Source: Natronoarchaeum philippinense
Lineage (GTDB): Archaea > Halobacteriota > Halobacteria > Halobacteriales > Natronoarchaeaceae
NCBI RefSeq assembly: GCF_900215575.1
Contig: NZ_OBEJ01000007.1
Coordinates: 1-64,000, forward strand
DNA length: 64,000 nucleotides
Direction of reading: 5' to 3'
Position numbers and translations under genes: made by a program
Shown here: positions 26,315 to 35,123 of the stretch, piece after piece
How the letters are laid out: each line of letters begins with the position of its first letter
Position numbering within the stretch: the stretch's first letter is position 1
Notes under the pieces: generated by a model
Databases searched by the model: none
What the model saw: only the letters and a program-made list of their open reading frames with translations
What the model was told of the DNA's origin: nothing

Positions 26315-27095
26315 GCTCGGAACGCTCCTCCTCGTTCTGGCGGTCGCGTTCGCCGCGGTCTCGCCAGCCGCGGCGGCGGCGTCCGTCGAGGCCGATGGGG
26401 TCCCCGAAGAGGCACAGGTCGGTGAAGAAGTAACTGTCACGTACACGCTATCGGATCTCTACGCCGGCCAGACGCCGTCCGAGTGGACGCTGCAGGGCGA
26501 GACGAACCTGACGAACGCCAGCTGGACGGTCACGGCCTACGGCGTCGACGGCGATCAGGTCGCCGATTCGGAGAACTACGGCGGTAGCTCCTTCGAGTAC
26601 GCCGTCAGCTCCAATCAGGACATGGACGAACTCGAAGTGGTCGTCACCGGCACCGTCCCCGAGGTCTCCGAGTGGAGCTACGAGCCCGAGGAGCAGTTCC
26701 TCGTGACCGGCTTCACCGAACTCCGCGACGGCGGCGGCCAGACCGAGATCGACAGCTATCAGGCTCACCACTACACGGCTGACAGCCAAGAGGCTCGGCA
26801 GGCCATCGAGGACGCCGAGGCGGCTATCGAGGACGCAGAGAGCAACGGCGCCGACGTCTCCGACGCGCAGGGATCGCTCGACAACGCGATCGGCTTCTAC
26901 GAGAACGGCGACTTCGACCGGGCCGTCCAGAACGCCAACGACGCGGCCGATCAGGCCCAAAGCTCCCAGTCCAGCGCCCAGACCCAGAGCATGCTGCTGT
27001 ACGGCGCGGCCGGACTGGTCGGACTGCTCGTGCTGGGCGGCGGCGGCTACCTGCTCTACCAGCGCCAGCAGGACGACTACGACAAACTCGGCTAA
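26283..27095 (+). CDS. Secreted, C-terminally anchored protein overlapping cetZ
   Basis: This 270-residue protein has a Sec-type signal peptide (hydrophobic TLLLVLAVAFAAVSPAAAA after a short polar head). Its ectodomain is predicted beta-rich to about residue 160. A coiled-coil-like acidic segment (QEARQAIEDAEAAIEDAESNGADVSDAQGS written in heptads, about 165-225) precedes a C-terminal membrane helix (LLYGAAGLVGLLVLGGGGYLLY) with a short charged tail. The start lies inside cetZ (32-bp overlap, different frame), implying co-translation. Function unknown; the pairing suggests a link to the cell envelope or shape. Confidence 0.8.
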   Translation: MTTMNSNHYSKLGTLLLVLAVAFAAVSPAAAAASVEADGVPEEAQVGEEVTVTYTLSDLYAGQTPSEWTLQGETNLTNASWTVTAYGVDGDQVADSENYGGSSFEYAVSSNQDMDELEVVVTGTVPEVSEWSYEPEEQFLVTGFTELRDGGGQTEIDSYQAHHYTADSQEARQAIEDAEAAIEDAESNGADVSDAQGSLDNAIGFYENGDFDRAVQNANDAADQAQSSQSSAQTQSMLLYGAAGLVGLLVLGGGGYLLYQRQQDDYDKLG

Positions 27096-27135
27096 CTCCG
27101 GAACGCCCTTTTTCCCGCCTCTCGAACCGACGGCC

Positions 27136-27756
27136 ATGCGCGCCGTCGTGCCGTTCGATGCCGACCGTCCGAAGACTCGCCTCGCCGACGTGCTCGACGA
27201 GCGCGAGCGCTCGACACTCGCTCGCGCGATGCTCGCGGACGTGCTGGCGGCGGTCCGTGCGGCCGGCGGCGAGCCGACGGTGCTCTCGACGGCGCCAGTC
27301 GATGTCGACGCGCCCGTCCGGGTCGACGATCGGGCGCTGACGCCGGCGGTCAACGACGCGCTCGCCGACGCCGGCCCCGACCGTCCTGTCGCCGTCGTGA
27401 TGGCCGATCTCGGGCTTGCGACCGGCGACGCGTTGGCCGATCTGTTCGACGCCGACGGCGAGGTCGTGATCGCCCCCGGGCGCGGCGGCGGGACGAACGC
27501 GCTCGCCGTCGGCCACCCCGAGTTTCGCGTCGACTACCACGGGCTGTCCTATCGGGATCACCGCCGGATCGCCGAGGCGGCCGGCGCCAGCGTCTCGGTC
27601 GTCGACTCCCAGCGGCTCTCGACGGACATCGACGAGCCCGCCGATCTCGTCGAGTTGCTGTTGCACGCCGACGGCCGGGCGACCGCGTGGCTACGGGACG
27701 CCGGCTTCGAACTCGCCGTCGAGGACGGCCGGGCCGACGTAGTGCGTTCGCGCTGA
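27136..27756 (+). CDS. cofC: 2-phospho-L-lactate guanylyltransferase
   Basis: This 206-residue protein opens MRAVVPFDADRPKTRLADVLDERER, the CofC nucleotide-binding head. The metal/nucleotide segment is VVMADLGLAT and the family line is APGRGGGTNALAV. CofC activates 2-phospholactate (or phosphoenolpyruvate) with GTP in F420 synthesis. It lies 40 bp after the secreted-protein gene and 116 bp before cofG, so the cetZ, secreted protein, cofC and cofG genes run in one direction. Confidence 0.94.
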   Translation: MRAVVPFDADRPKTRLADVLDERERSTLARAMLADVLAAVRAAGGEPTVLSTAPVDVDAPVRVDDRALTPAVNDALADAGPDRPVAVVMADLGLATGDALADLFDADGEVVIAPGRGGGTNALAVGHPEFRVDYHGLSYRDHRRIAEAAGASVSVVDSQRLSTDIDEPADLVELLLHADGRATAWLRDAGFELAVEDGRADVVRSR

Positions 27757-27872
27757 TCGACCGGTTGGCGGCGCCGCGGCGGTGTTGTGAGATGCCGATG
27801 GTGCCACGGCGTCACGACGCCGCTGCCCGTGCCGGAGGTCGAACCCTTATCAGGGAGCGCGTACTGGTTCCG

Positions 27873-29027
27873 ATGATGATTCCAGGGGCCGACGAGTACG
27901 ACATCGACGTGCAGATCGCGGATGCCGACGTGGCGTCACTGCTCGACGTTGGCCCCGATGACGTTGATCCGGCCGGCGAACTCTCCTTCGCTCGGAACGT
28001 GTTCGTCCCGCTGACGACCGCGTGCCGGTACACCTGCACCTACTGCACCTACTTCGATCCGCCGGGCGAGGCGACGCTGATGAGCACCGATGAAGTCCGT
28101 GAAACCCTCCGGATGGGCGCCGATGCGGGCTGTACGGAGGCGCTGTTTACCTTCGGCGACGACCCCGACGACCGCTACGAACGCATCCACGCTCAGTTGG
28201 ACGAGTGGGGCCACGACTCGATCCACGAGCATCTCCGGGCGGTCTGCGAGATCGCGCTGGAGGAGGGCCTGCTTCCCCACAGCAACCCCGGCGACCAGAC
28301 CCGCGAGCAGATGGCGACGGTCGCCGATGTCAACGCCAGCATGGGCGTGATGCTGGAGACGACCGCCGATGTCGACGCCCACGCCGGCCCACGTCGCAAG
28401 AATCCCGGCCAGCGGCTCAACACGATCAAAAACGCCGGCGAGCTGTCGGTGCCCTTTACGACCGGGATCCTCGTCGGTCTCGGCGAGGACTGGCGGGATC
28501 GCGCTGAGAGCCTGCTTGCGATCCAGCACATGCACGAGCGCTACGGTCACGTGCAGGAGGTAATCGTCCAGCCCGTCGTCGAGAACGAGCGCTGGAGCGG
28601 CGGGACGCCGGACCGCGACACGATGCGTCGGGTCGTCGCCATGGCGCGGGCGGCCCTGTCCGAGGAAATCTCCGTGCAGGTACCGCCGAACCTCGCGCCG
28701 GCCCGCGAACTGGTCGACTGCGGCATCGACGATCTCGGCGGCGTCTCGCCGATCACGGACGATTACATCAACCCCGACTACGAGTGGCCGGCGCTCCGCG
28801 AGTTAGAGGCCGTCGCCGACCACGGCGACGTGCCACTGCGCGAGCGCCTGCCGGTCTACGAGCGATTTCTCCCCGAAGAGCTACGAACCGACGATTTCAC
28901 GGGCGAACCGGCGCCCGGCGACGACTGGCTCTCGCCGACGATCCGGGACGCCATCGCGGCGCAAAACGACGCCGGACGCCGGTATCGCGGCGTGCTCGAC
29001 GGCGCGCCGGTGCCCGCGGACGACTGA
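27873..29027 (+). CDS. cofG: FO synthase subunit 1 (radical SAM)
   Basis: This 384-residue radical SAM enzyme has the cluster motif CRYTCTYC (cysteines at 51, 55, 58) followed by TYFDPPGEA. CofG, with CofH, builds the deazaflavin chromophore FO from a tyrosine adduct and 5-amino-6-ribitylaminouracil. CCCTTATCAG (27844-27853) is centred about 25-30 bp before ATG 27873, so a leaderless start there is preferred over upstream in-frame codons. Haloarchaea use F420 for redox reactions. Confidence 0.95.
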   Translation: MMIPGADEYDIDVQIADADVASLLDVGPDDVDPAGELSFARNVFVPLTTACRYTCTYCTYFDPPGEATLMSTDEVRETLRMGADAGCTEALFTFGDDPDDRYERIHAQLDEWGHDSIHEHLRAVCEIALEEGLLPHSNPGDQTREQMATVADVNASMGVMLETTADVDAHAGPRRKNPGQRLNTIKNAGELSVPFTTGILVGLGEDWRDRAESLLAIQHMHERYGHVQEVIVQPVVENERWSGGTPDRDTMRRVVAMARAALSEEISVQVPPNLAPARELVDCGIDDLGGVSPITDDYINPDYEWPALRELEAVADHGDVPLRERLPVYERFLPEELRTDDFTGEPAPGDDWLSPTIRDAIAAQNDAGRRYRGVLDGAPVPADD

Positions 29028-29077
29028 GGATCGCGGGAGCGCCATTTTCGGCGTCCGGACGCCGATGCTGCGACGCC

Positions 29078-29671
29078 TCAATCGTCGCTCGCCGGCATCG
29101 GTTCGCCGTGCTGGATGTCGGTGCCGAGCACGTCGAGGAACTCGGAGATCCACTCGACGTGATCGGTGAACACCCGACCGGTCACCAAGTTACCGTCGAC
29201 CGTGACGCCGTCGTGCCACTCGCCGCCGCCGGACTCGACCTCGGCTCTGACCGCCGGGTAGGAGGTCAGCGCTCGCCCTTCGATCACGCCCGCTGCGTTG
29301 AGTAGCTGGGGCGCGTGACAAAGCGCCGCGACCGGTTTGTCTTCCTCGAAGAAATGCTGCACGCAGTCGATCACGCCGTCGTAGGTCCGGAGATACTCCG
29401 GCGCCCGTCCGCCGGGGATGACGAGGCCGTCGTACGACTCGGCGTCGATGTCGTCGAACGTCGCCGACAGCTCGAACGTGTGGCCCGGCTTCTCGCTGTA
29501 GGTCTGTTCGCCTGTGAAGTCGTGGACCGCGGTGACGACGGTGTCGCCTGCGTCCTTGTCCGGGCAGACGGCATCGACATCGTGCCCGACCGTCTGTAGC
29601 GCCTGATACGGAACGATTACTTCCCAGTCCTCCACGTAGTCGCCGACGAGCATGAGCAGGTCGTGTGCCAT
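29078..29671 (-). CDS. DJ-1/PfpI family protein
   Basis: This 197-residue protein has the class I glutamine amidotransferase-like fold. The nucleophile elbow is PVAALCHAPQLLNAAG with the reactive cysteine, and an acidic residue lies upstream (LVGDYVEDWE). The pattern YDGLVIPGGRAPEYLR is typical of PfpI/DJ-1 proteins, which include proteases, deglycases and chaperones. It lies between cofG and cofH on the strand of cofH. A role in F420 synthesis is not implied by the family. Confidence 0.9.
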   Translation of the reverse strand: MAHDLLMLVGDYVEDWEVIVPYQALQTVGHDVDAVCPDKDAGDTVVTAVHDFTGEQTYSEKPGHTFELSATFDDIDAESYDGLVIPGGRAPEYLRTYDGVIDCVQHFFEEDKPVAALCHAPQLLNAAGVIEGRALTSYPAVRAEVESGGGEWHDGVTVDGNLVTGRVFTDHVEWISEFLDVLGTDIQHGEPMPASDD

Positions 29672-29757
29672 GGGTGCGCTCAGGCTAGTCGTCCACGACC
29701 GCGACAAAATGCGTTCGCCCCTGCGGCGTCGCCTCCTCGTCGGCCGTGACGACGCCG

Positions 29758-31152
29758 CTAGTCGTCGGCCGCCGCGGAGCCGTCGGCGTCCTGCGACGTA
29801 CGCTCGAACAGCGGCGTCCCGTCGGCACGCGGGCCGAGCGTCGGTCCGAACGGCGCGTCCTCGGGGTCGATCCGGCGGCGCTGTCGGTAGTCAGTCGATC
29901 GCTCGACCGGCACCCGCCCGATCGACTCGATCATCTCGACGTACTGGGCGAACGTCCGTACCTCGCCGTAGTCGCCGCCGGCGCGCTTGGTGATCTCCTC
30001 GGAGAGGATCGTCCCCATGAAGTCGTCGGCGCCGCAGTTGAGCAGCTTCAGCCCGTGTTCGTCGCCGTATTTCACCCACGAGGACTGGATATGCTCGATG
30101 TTGTCGAGGAACAGCCGGCCGACGGCGACCATCAGTTCGTCCTCGTCGCGCGACGCGCCGCCCTCGACGAGTCCCTGCTCGTACAGCGGCGTGTTCTGGT
30201 GGATAAACGATAGCGGAACGAACTCCGTGATCGCGCCCGTCCGGTCCTGTAGTTCGCGGATCCGCTGCAGGTGGAGCGCCCGGTGGGCCTCGTTCTCGAC
30301 GTGGCCGTACATGATCGTCGCGGTCAGGTCCAGCCCGGCCGCCGCGGCGCCTTCCATCGCCGCCATCCACTCGTCGGTGTCGATCTTGCCCGGGCAGATC
30401 ACGTCGCGGACCTCCTCGACGAGGATCTCGGCGGCCGTCCCCGGCGCGCTGTCGAGGCCGGCCTCGCGCAGGCGCCGGTACACCTCCTCGTAGCTCCAGT
30501 CGGTCCCGCGCTTCGCGTGGTCGGCCTCCTCCGGCGTCATCGAGTGGACGTGGACGCCGCCGACGCTCATCGCCTCGATCTGGTCGACGTACGTTCCCGG
30601 ACTGGTTTCGTAGTCTTCGGGCGGCCGGTAGTTGATCTCGTTGGGGTTCTCGGCGGCGTCTAGAATCCCGCGGTGCTCGTCGTCGAGCGCGAACGCCGGG
30701 TGGAGGCCCGAGACCGAACAGACCTCGTAGATGCCCATGTCGAGGGCCTCCTCGACGATCTGCCGGGACTCGTCGGGCGTCTTCGTAAAGCCCGGATTCT
30801 CGCCGTCGTACTCGGTCTCGAAGCGCTGGGCGGCGTCCTTGAAGTTACAGAACTTGCAGCCGACGTTACACGCCGTCGTGACGTTGTTGTTGAGGTTGGC
30901 GACGAACGTCACCTCCTCGCCGACCACCTCGGCGCGGCGTCGATCCGCGGCCTCTAACACCCGCTCTTTGCGTCGTCGGTCGATCCCCTCCGCGTCCGTG
31001 CCGGTCGTCAGCAGCTCGATCGCGTCGTCGACCGTCAGGCGCTCGCCGTCGCGGGCCTTCGCCAGCGCGTTCTCGAACGACTGGTCGGTCTCGGGGACGT
31101 GTTCGAACTCGATCTCCCCGGCATCCGGTACCGATCCCTGCCCCTCGTCCAT
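29758..31152 (-). CDS. cofH: FO synthase subunit 2 (radical SAM)
   Basis: This protein of about 464 residues has the radical SAM motif CNVGCKFC (cysteines about 95, 99, 102). Characteristic CofH segments follow: VCSVSGLHPAF, HSMTPEEADHAKR, APGTAAEILVEEVRD and ICPGKIDTDEW. CofH joins tyrosine to the ribityluracil precursor before CofG closes the ring. The ATG at 31152 was chosen because CTTTTACGG on the minus strand (31172-31180) lies about 25 bp upstream. A GTG at 31167 would add five residues. Confidence 0.95.
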   Translation of the reverse strand: MDEGQGSVPDAGEIEFEHVPETDQSFENALAKARDGERLTVDDAIELLTTGTDAEGIDRRRKERVLEAADRRRAEVVGEEVTFVANLNNNVTTACNVGCKFCNFKDAAQRFETEYDGENPGFTKTPDESRQIVEEALDMGIYEVCSVSGLHPAFALDDEHRGILDAAENPNEINYRPPEDYETSPGTYVDQIEAMSVGGVHVHSMTPEEADHAKRGTDWSYEEVYRRLREAGLDSAPGTAAEILVEEVRDVICPGKIDTDEWMAAMEGAAAAGLDLTATIMYGHVENEAHRALHLQRIRELQDRTGAITEFVPLSFIHQNTPLYEQGLVEGGASRDEDELMVAVGRLFLDNIEHIQSSWVKYGDEHGLKLLNCGADDFMGTILSEEITKRAGGDYGEVRTFAQYVEMIESIGRVPVERSTDYRQRRRIDPEDAPFGPTLGPRADGTPLFERTSQDADGSAAADD

Positions 31153-31314
31153 CACGTCACCACCCACGCGCCGCCCGTAAAAGTCTCCGGGGATACCGGC
31201 TAGGATCGGTTCTTTTTCGATTCGGCGTCGGCGCCGTGTGGGGTCCCTGCCACCTCCGACCGCCTCGCTCGAAACTTCGGCAGGTACATAGGCCGTCGAT
31301 TCGGCAGTCCAACC

Positions 31315-32340
31315 ATGACGAGCGTCAAGGAGTTCCGCGTCGAGGACGCCCCCTCGGCCGAGGAGCTCGGCCGCGGCGCGTTCCGCTTTACCGACGACTA
31401 CTCTGTGTTCGACTGGGGGAAGATGCCCGACGAGATCCCCGAGAAGGGCCAGAGCCTCTGTGCGATGGGCGCGTTCAACTTCGAGCTACTGGAGGCAGAC
31501 GGCGTCCCGACCCACTACCGCGGCGTGGTCCCGGAGGGCGAGGACGAACCGATCCCGCTCGACGAGGCCGACGACGCACCGCGCGAGATGGCCATCGACC
31601 TGACGCAGGTGCCCGACCTGCCCCACGACGGTCGAGACTACGACTACGACGCCTACCACGCCGAGGCGGGCGAGAACTACCTCGTCCCCCTCGAAATCGT
31701 GTTCCGGAATCGAGTGCCGGTGGGGTCGAGTCTGCGCAGCCGAACCGACCCCGCCGACCACGGCCTCGATCTCGATTCGTGGCCCGACGAACCGGTCGAT
31801 CTGGACGAGCCGGTCGTCGAGTTCTCCACGAAGTACGAGGAGTCCGACCGCTATCTCACTCGGGAGGAAGCCGACCGTATCGCCGGCGTGGCGTCGATCG
31901 AGGACCTCGACGCCACGGCCCGCGAGGTGAACCGGATCGTCACCGAGCGCGCCGCCGAGGCCGATCTGACCCACGAGGACGGCAAGATCGAGTGTCTCTA
32001 CTATCAGGGCGAGATCCGCGTCGCCGACGTGGTCGGGACGTTCGACGAGAACCGCTTTTCGTACGAGGGCCAGCAGCTCTCGAAGGAGGTCATCCGCCAG
32101 TACCACAAGCGCACCCAGCCCGACTGGGTCGACGCGGTCGGCGCCGCCAAAGAGCGCGCCAAAGACGAGAACGTCGCCGACTGGCGCCCGCTCTGTGAAG
32201 TCAAGCCCGAATCGCTCGACGACGACGTGATCGGGGTCGCTCGCGACATCTACGCCGCAGGGACGAACGCCTACACCGGCCGGGACTTTTTCGACGCGCC
32301 GGATCTCGACGCCGCCGTCGCCGCGGCGCGGGACCTCTGA
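31315..32340 (+). CDS. purC: SAICAR synthetase
   Basis: This 341-residue protein is recognised by FRFTDDYSVFDWGKMPDEIPEKG near the N-terminus, the EIVFRNRVPVGSSL loop and ECLYYQGEIRVADVVGTFDENRF. It catalyses the ATP-dependent joining of aspartate to CAIR in purine synthesis. The haloarchaeal form is longer than bacterial PurC (about 240 residues) with an extended C-terminus. GGTACATAGG near 31282-31291 is a likely TATA box for leaderless expression from ATG 31315. Confidence 0.92.
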   Translation: MTSVKEFRVEDAPSAEELGRGAFRFTDDYSVFDWGKMPDEIPEKGQSLCAMGAFNFELLEADGVPTHYRGVVPEGEDEPIPLDEADDAPREMAIDLTQVPDLPHDGRDYDYDAYHAEAGENYLVPLEIVFRNRVPVGSSLRSRTDPADHGLDLDSWPDEPVDLDEPVVEFSTKYEESDRYLTREEADRIAGVASIEDLDATAREVNRIVTERAAEADLTHEDGKIECLYYQGEIRVADVVGTFDENRFSYEGQQLSKEVIRQYHKRTQPDWVDAVGAAKERAKDENVADWRPLCEVKPESLDDDVIGVARDIYAAGTNAYTGRDFFDAPDLDAAVAAARDL

Positions 32341-32436
32341 TCGGCCGCGCTGGGACCTCTCCGCTCGCGTGGCGAATTTTGCGCCGCCGGCCGAAATGCA
32401 ATCCTTATAGTGTGCCAGCCCCCTCCGTGGGAACAA

Positions 32437-32625
32437 ATGGTAGACCCGACTTCGGATCTCGGAGAGGACGTGGACGAAGACGACGCGCCCGAGTGTGCCG
32501 TCTGTGGCGACCCGATCGTCGAGAACCGGGACCACGTCGTCCGGTCGTGGATCGAGGACGACGAAGTCCAGCATCGACACTTCTGTAGCGACGAGTGCGA
32601 AGCCGAGTTCGACGCCGAACACTGA
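32437..32625 (+). CDS. Small acidic zinc-binding protein (DUF7576-like)
   Basis: This 62-residue protein has one four-cysteine cluster: ECAVCGDPI (Cys 20 and 23) and HFCSDECEAEF (Cys 50 and 54), plus histidines between. It resembles MYM/TRASH-type treble-clef metal-binding motifs. ATCCTTATAGTG (32400-32411) is a strong TATA box about 30 bp before ATG 32437, so the gene is an independent leaderless unit. The specific function is unknown. Confidence 0.8.
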   Translation: MVDPTSDLGEDVDEDDAPECAVCGDPIVENRDHVVRSWIEDDEVQHRHFCSDECEAEFDAEH

Positions 32626-32641
32626 CCGCCTGTTCTCTGCG

Positions 32642-33202
32642 CTACTCGGCCGTAGCGATCAGCAGGAACGTCTCCGGCCGGACCGCTTCGTGGTCGATCT
32701 CGAAGCCGGCTTCGCCGAGCGCTTCCGACGCCTCGCGCGCGCTGAAGCGCTCGTCAACCGGCGGGCCGTGCTCACCTGACCCGGTCGCCGCCCAGTCGAC
32801 GATCACGAGGCGGCCGCCCCGGCCGAGCACCCGGTGGAGTTCCTCCAGCGCCGCCGGCGTTGCGAACTCGTGGTAGGTCATCGTCGAGAACGCGGCGTCG
32901 AGCGCGTCGTCCTCAAGCGGGAGGTCGCCCACGTCCGAAGTCACGAGATCGACGTTCTCGGGGACGCCTTTCTCACGGTAGTGGTCGTGCATCGCCTCTT
33001 GCACGTCGACGGCGTAGACCTGCCCCACTCGCGGGGCGACCTCGTCGGTGTAGAAGCCGGTGCCGCTGCCCAGATCCGCGACGGCGCCGTCGGCGTCGGG
33101 GGCGAGCGCCCAGACCAGTTCCTCGGCAGAGAGGAACTGGTATCGACTCGCCGCGTCTTCGAGTTTCTCGGCTCTGGACGCGTCGAACGTGTGATGTCCC
33201 AT
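32642..33202 (-). CDS. Class I SAM-dependent methyltransferase
   Basis: This 186-residue protein has motif I VADLGSGTGFYTDEVAP, an acidic ribose-binding residue at VYAVDVQEAMHDHY, and motif post-I VTSDVGDLPLEDDALDAAFSTMTYHEF. The substrate is not predictable; the UbiE/arsenite-methyltransferase-like type fits. Its start is one base from the stop of the DUF302 gene upstream, so the two form an operon. That puts it under the DUF302 promoter with its TATTGTGC element. Confidence 0.88.
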   Translation of the reverse strand: MGHHTFDASRAEKLEDAASRYQFLSAEELVWALAPDADGAVADLGSGTGFYTDEVAPRVGQVYAVDVQEAMHDHYREKGVPENVDLVTSDVGDLPLEDDALDAAFSTMTYHEFATPAALEELHRVLGRGGRLVIVDWAATGSGEHGPPVDERFSAREASEALGEAGFEIDHEAVRPETFLLIATAE

Positions 33203-33203
33203 G

Positions 33204-33644
33204 TTAGAGGTTCCCGAATGCTTCGTCGACCAGTTCGCCCGTTTCGGCGATGATGTCTGCCATCTCGTCGTCGTCGGGCGCCATGCCGACGAGTCGCGCG
33301 ATGCGCATGATCGAGACGTGATAGACGCGCTGCTGGCCGGGTTCTTCCTCCCAGATGACGACGTTACAGGGGAACAGACCGCCCATCTTCTTGTCGGTCG
33401 CGTCGAGCGCGCGGTCGGCAACGGCGGGGTTGCACGCGCCCAGCACGTAGTAGGGATCCCGGCCGGCGTCGACTTTCTCGTTGAGCATCTCCGAGGGCGA
33501 GAACTCCGTGGCGACGCCGAAACCGGCGTCGGTGAAGGCCTCGCGGACGTGTTCGATGGCTTCCTCGTGGTCCATCTCCAGCGTCGTCTGTTCGGCGCCG
33601 ATGTCGTCGGGGTCGATCTGCGCAGGGTCGATAGGGAGCGTCAT
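33204..33644 (-). CDS. DUF302 family protein
   Basis: This 146-residue protein contains the DUF302 core. The first half (EAIEHVREAFTDAGFGVATEFSPSEMLNEKV) leads to YYVLGACNPAVADRALDATDKKMGGLFPCNVVIWEE. Two cysteines lie in the conserved places (GACNP and FPCNV). The biochemical role is unknown, but DUF302 genes often accompany sulfur and respiratory genes. A TATA-like TTCTTAATG lies about 25 bp upstream on the minus strand. A TATTGTGC element (site at 33655) falls between that box and the start codon. Confidence 0.87.
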   Translation of the reverse strand: MTLPIDPAQIDPDDIGAEQTTLEMDHEEAIEHVREAFTDAGFGVATEFSPSEMLNEKVDAGRDPYYVLGACNPAVADRALDATDKKMGGLFPCNVVIWEEEPGQQRVYHVSIMRIARLVGMAPDDDEMADIIAETGELVDEAFGNL

Positions 33645-33654
33645 TCGTGCGGAA

Positions 33655-33675
33655 TATTGTGCTCATTAAGAAAAA
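33655..33675 (+). promoter_or_regulatory. TATTGTRY element at DUF302 promoter (reverse to gene)
   Basis: TATTGTGC, seven bases, then GAAAAA. Here the element points away from the DUF302 gene and lies within 11-31 bp of its start, between TATA box and ATG. That is a position expected for repression rather than activation. The plus-strand DNA after it (ACTCTTTCG) resembles a TATA box, but no gene follows close by on that strand. Confidence 0.45.
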
Positions 33676-33861
33676 CTCTTTCGACGCATCGCGTTCCTGC
33701 CGGCTGTGGGGCGTGCCAGCCCACTCCGCCTGCGGTGCTCGGTCACGTCGTCCAACTCCGGGCGCGATACCCGCCACGTCGTCCGGCCGGCTGTCGATGG
33801 TGACGCCGCGGCACGACAGGCGCATTGGGGGCGGTTCGGTCCGTTCGGCTTCGGTCGACGG

Positions 33862-33882
33862 TATTGTGTGGTGTATGAACAA
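33862..33882 (+). promoter_or_regulatory. TATTGTRY element at thioredoxin promoter
   Basis: TATTGTGT, seven bases, then GAACAA. It begins 54 bp before ATG 33916. The TATA-like CAACTAAG follows directly, so the right half occupies the BRE position. Confidence 0.6.
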
Positions 33883-33915
33883 CAACTAAGTTCGAGCGTC
33901 ACTAACGTCGGGACG

Positions 33916-34326
33916 ATGGCCGAAGACATCGAGGAGATCCGGAAACGGAAGATGGAGGAACTCCGCAACCGAACCGAGGGCGGCGACGCCGAAGCAGCCC
34001 AACGGCAACTGACAGAGCCGATGTCGGTCGACGGGAAGGCCGAACTCAACGAGACCGTTACCAAACACGATGTCGTGCTGGCCGACTTCTACGCCGACTG
34101 GTGTGGCCCCTGCAAGATGATCGAACCGGTCGTGAAGGGCATCGCACGGGACACCGACGCCGTCGTGGCGAAGGTCGATGTCGACGCCAACCAGCAACTC
34201 GCCGGCGAGTACGGCGTCCGCGGCGTCCCGACGCTCGTGCTGTTTGCCGACGGCGAGCCGGTCGAACGCCTCTCGGGGATGCAAGACGACGCCCAACTCC
34301 GGAATCTGGTCCAGAGTTACACGTAG
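33916..34326 (+). CDS. Thioredoxin with charged N-terminal extension
   Basis: This 136-residue protein has a C-terminal thioredoxin domain (about 38-136) with the WCGPC active site at 62-66 and the cis-proline loop GVRGVPTLVLF. The N-terminal 30 residues (AEDIEEIRKRKMEELRNR) form a charged helix absent from the paralogue at 59240. It reduces protein disulfides in the cytosol. The DNA of the core is almost identical to the second thioredoxin gene 25 kb away. Its promoter carries the TATTGTRY element, and the DsbA-like gene follows 59 bp later. Confidence 0.93.
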   Translation: MAEDIEEIRKRKMEELRNRTEGGDAEAAQRQLTEPMSVDGKAELNETVTKHDVVLADFYADWCGPCKMIEPVVKGIARDTDAVVAKVDVDANQQLAGEYGVRGVPTLVLFADGEPVERLSGMQDDAQLRNLVQSYT

Positions 34327-34385
34327 CGCGGCCGTCCCCGAGTCACCACAACACCCATCAGACGAGAGAGTAATCGTGTACGTAG

Positions 34386-35123
34386 ATGGACGGCAAGAGC
34401 AATATTACTCGTCGTCGCGCCCTCCTCGCCGGCGGCGGCACGGTGGCGTTTGGCGGCGGCGTCGCGTATCTCGCGTCGCGCTCGGGATCGAGCGATTCGG
34501 AGTACGTCCCCGCCACGTTTCACGAGAGCGACGGGACCAGCGGCTTCGGCGTCGAACTCGCCGGACGACCGATCGCCGGCGAGCGCGACGCCACAGTTGA
34601 TCTCTACTACTGGACGGACTACCTGTGTCCTTTCTGCAAGAAGTTCGAGACCGAGACGCTCCCGCAGATCGGTCGGAACTATCTCGACACCGGCGACGTG
34701 CGGCTGGTGATGCTGTCGTATCCGAACATCGGGCGGTACTCGATGCCGGCGTCGGTGTGGGGGCGGTGCGTCTGGGCGCAGGCAGCCGACACCGAGCCCG
34801 AGGCGTTCTGGCGCTGGCACGGCGCGGCCTTCGACGAACAGGCCGAATCCGGAACGGGCTGGGCCGACGAGGTGACGTTCGCCGGCGTCACCGAGCAGAC
34901 CGACGGCGTCGATCTCGCCGCCGTCGAGGACTGTCGCGCGAACCGTGGCGAGTCGATCCGCGAGAGCATCTCCGTCGATCTCGAAACCGGCCGCTCCGCC
35001 GGGCTCCGCGGGACGCCGGGGTTCGTGATCTACAACCGGCAGTCCGACGCGGCCGGCAAGCTGGTCGGCGCACACCCCTACGAGAACTTCGCAGATGCCA
35101 TCGATCAGGTGCTACAGTCGTGA
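34386..35123 (+). CDS. Exported DsbA-like thiol oxidoreductase (Tat signal)
   Basis: This 245-residue protein begins with a twin-arginine signal (NITRRRALLAGGGTVAFGGG). The mature part is a thioredoxin-fold DsbA/thioredoxin_4 domain with CPFC at 81-84 and the cis-proline line LRGTPGFVIYN. Two further cysteines (near GRCVW and VEDCRANRG) could pair. It should act outside the membrane in making or rearranging disulfides. Its stop overlaps the GTG of the next gene (GTGA). It is the first gene of a three-gene set with two CxxC membrane proteins. Confidence 0.9.
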   Translation: MDGKSNITRRRALLAGGGTVAFGGGVAYLASRSGSSDSEYVPATFHESDGTSGFGVELAGRPIAGERDATVDLYYWTDYLCPFCKKFETETLPQIGRNYLDTGDVRLVMLSYPNIGRYSMPASVWGRCVWAQAADTEPEAFWRWHGAAFDEQAESGTGWADEVTFAGVTEQTDGVDLAAVEDCRANRGESIRESISVDLETGRSAGLRGTPGFVIYNRQSDAAGKLVGAHPYENFADAIDQVLQS

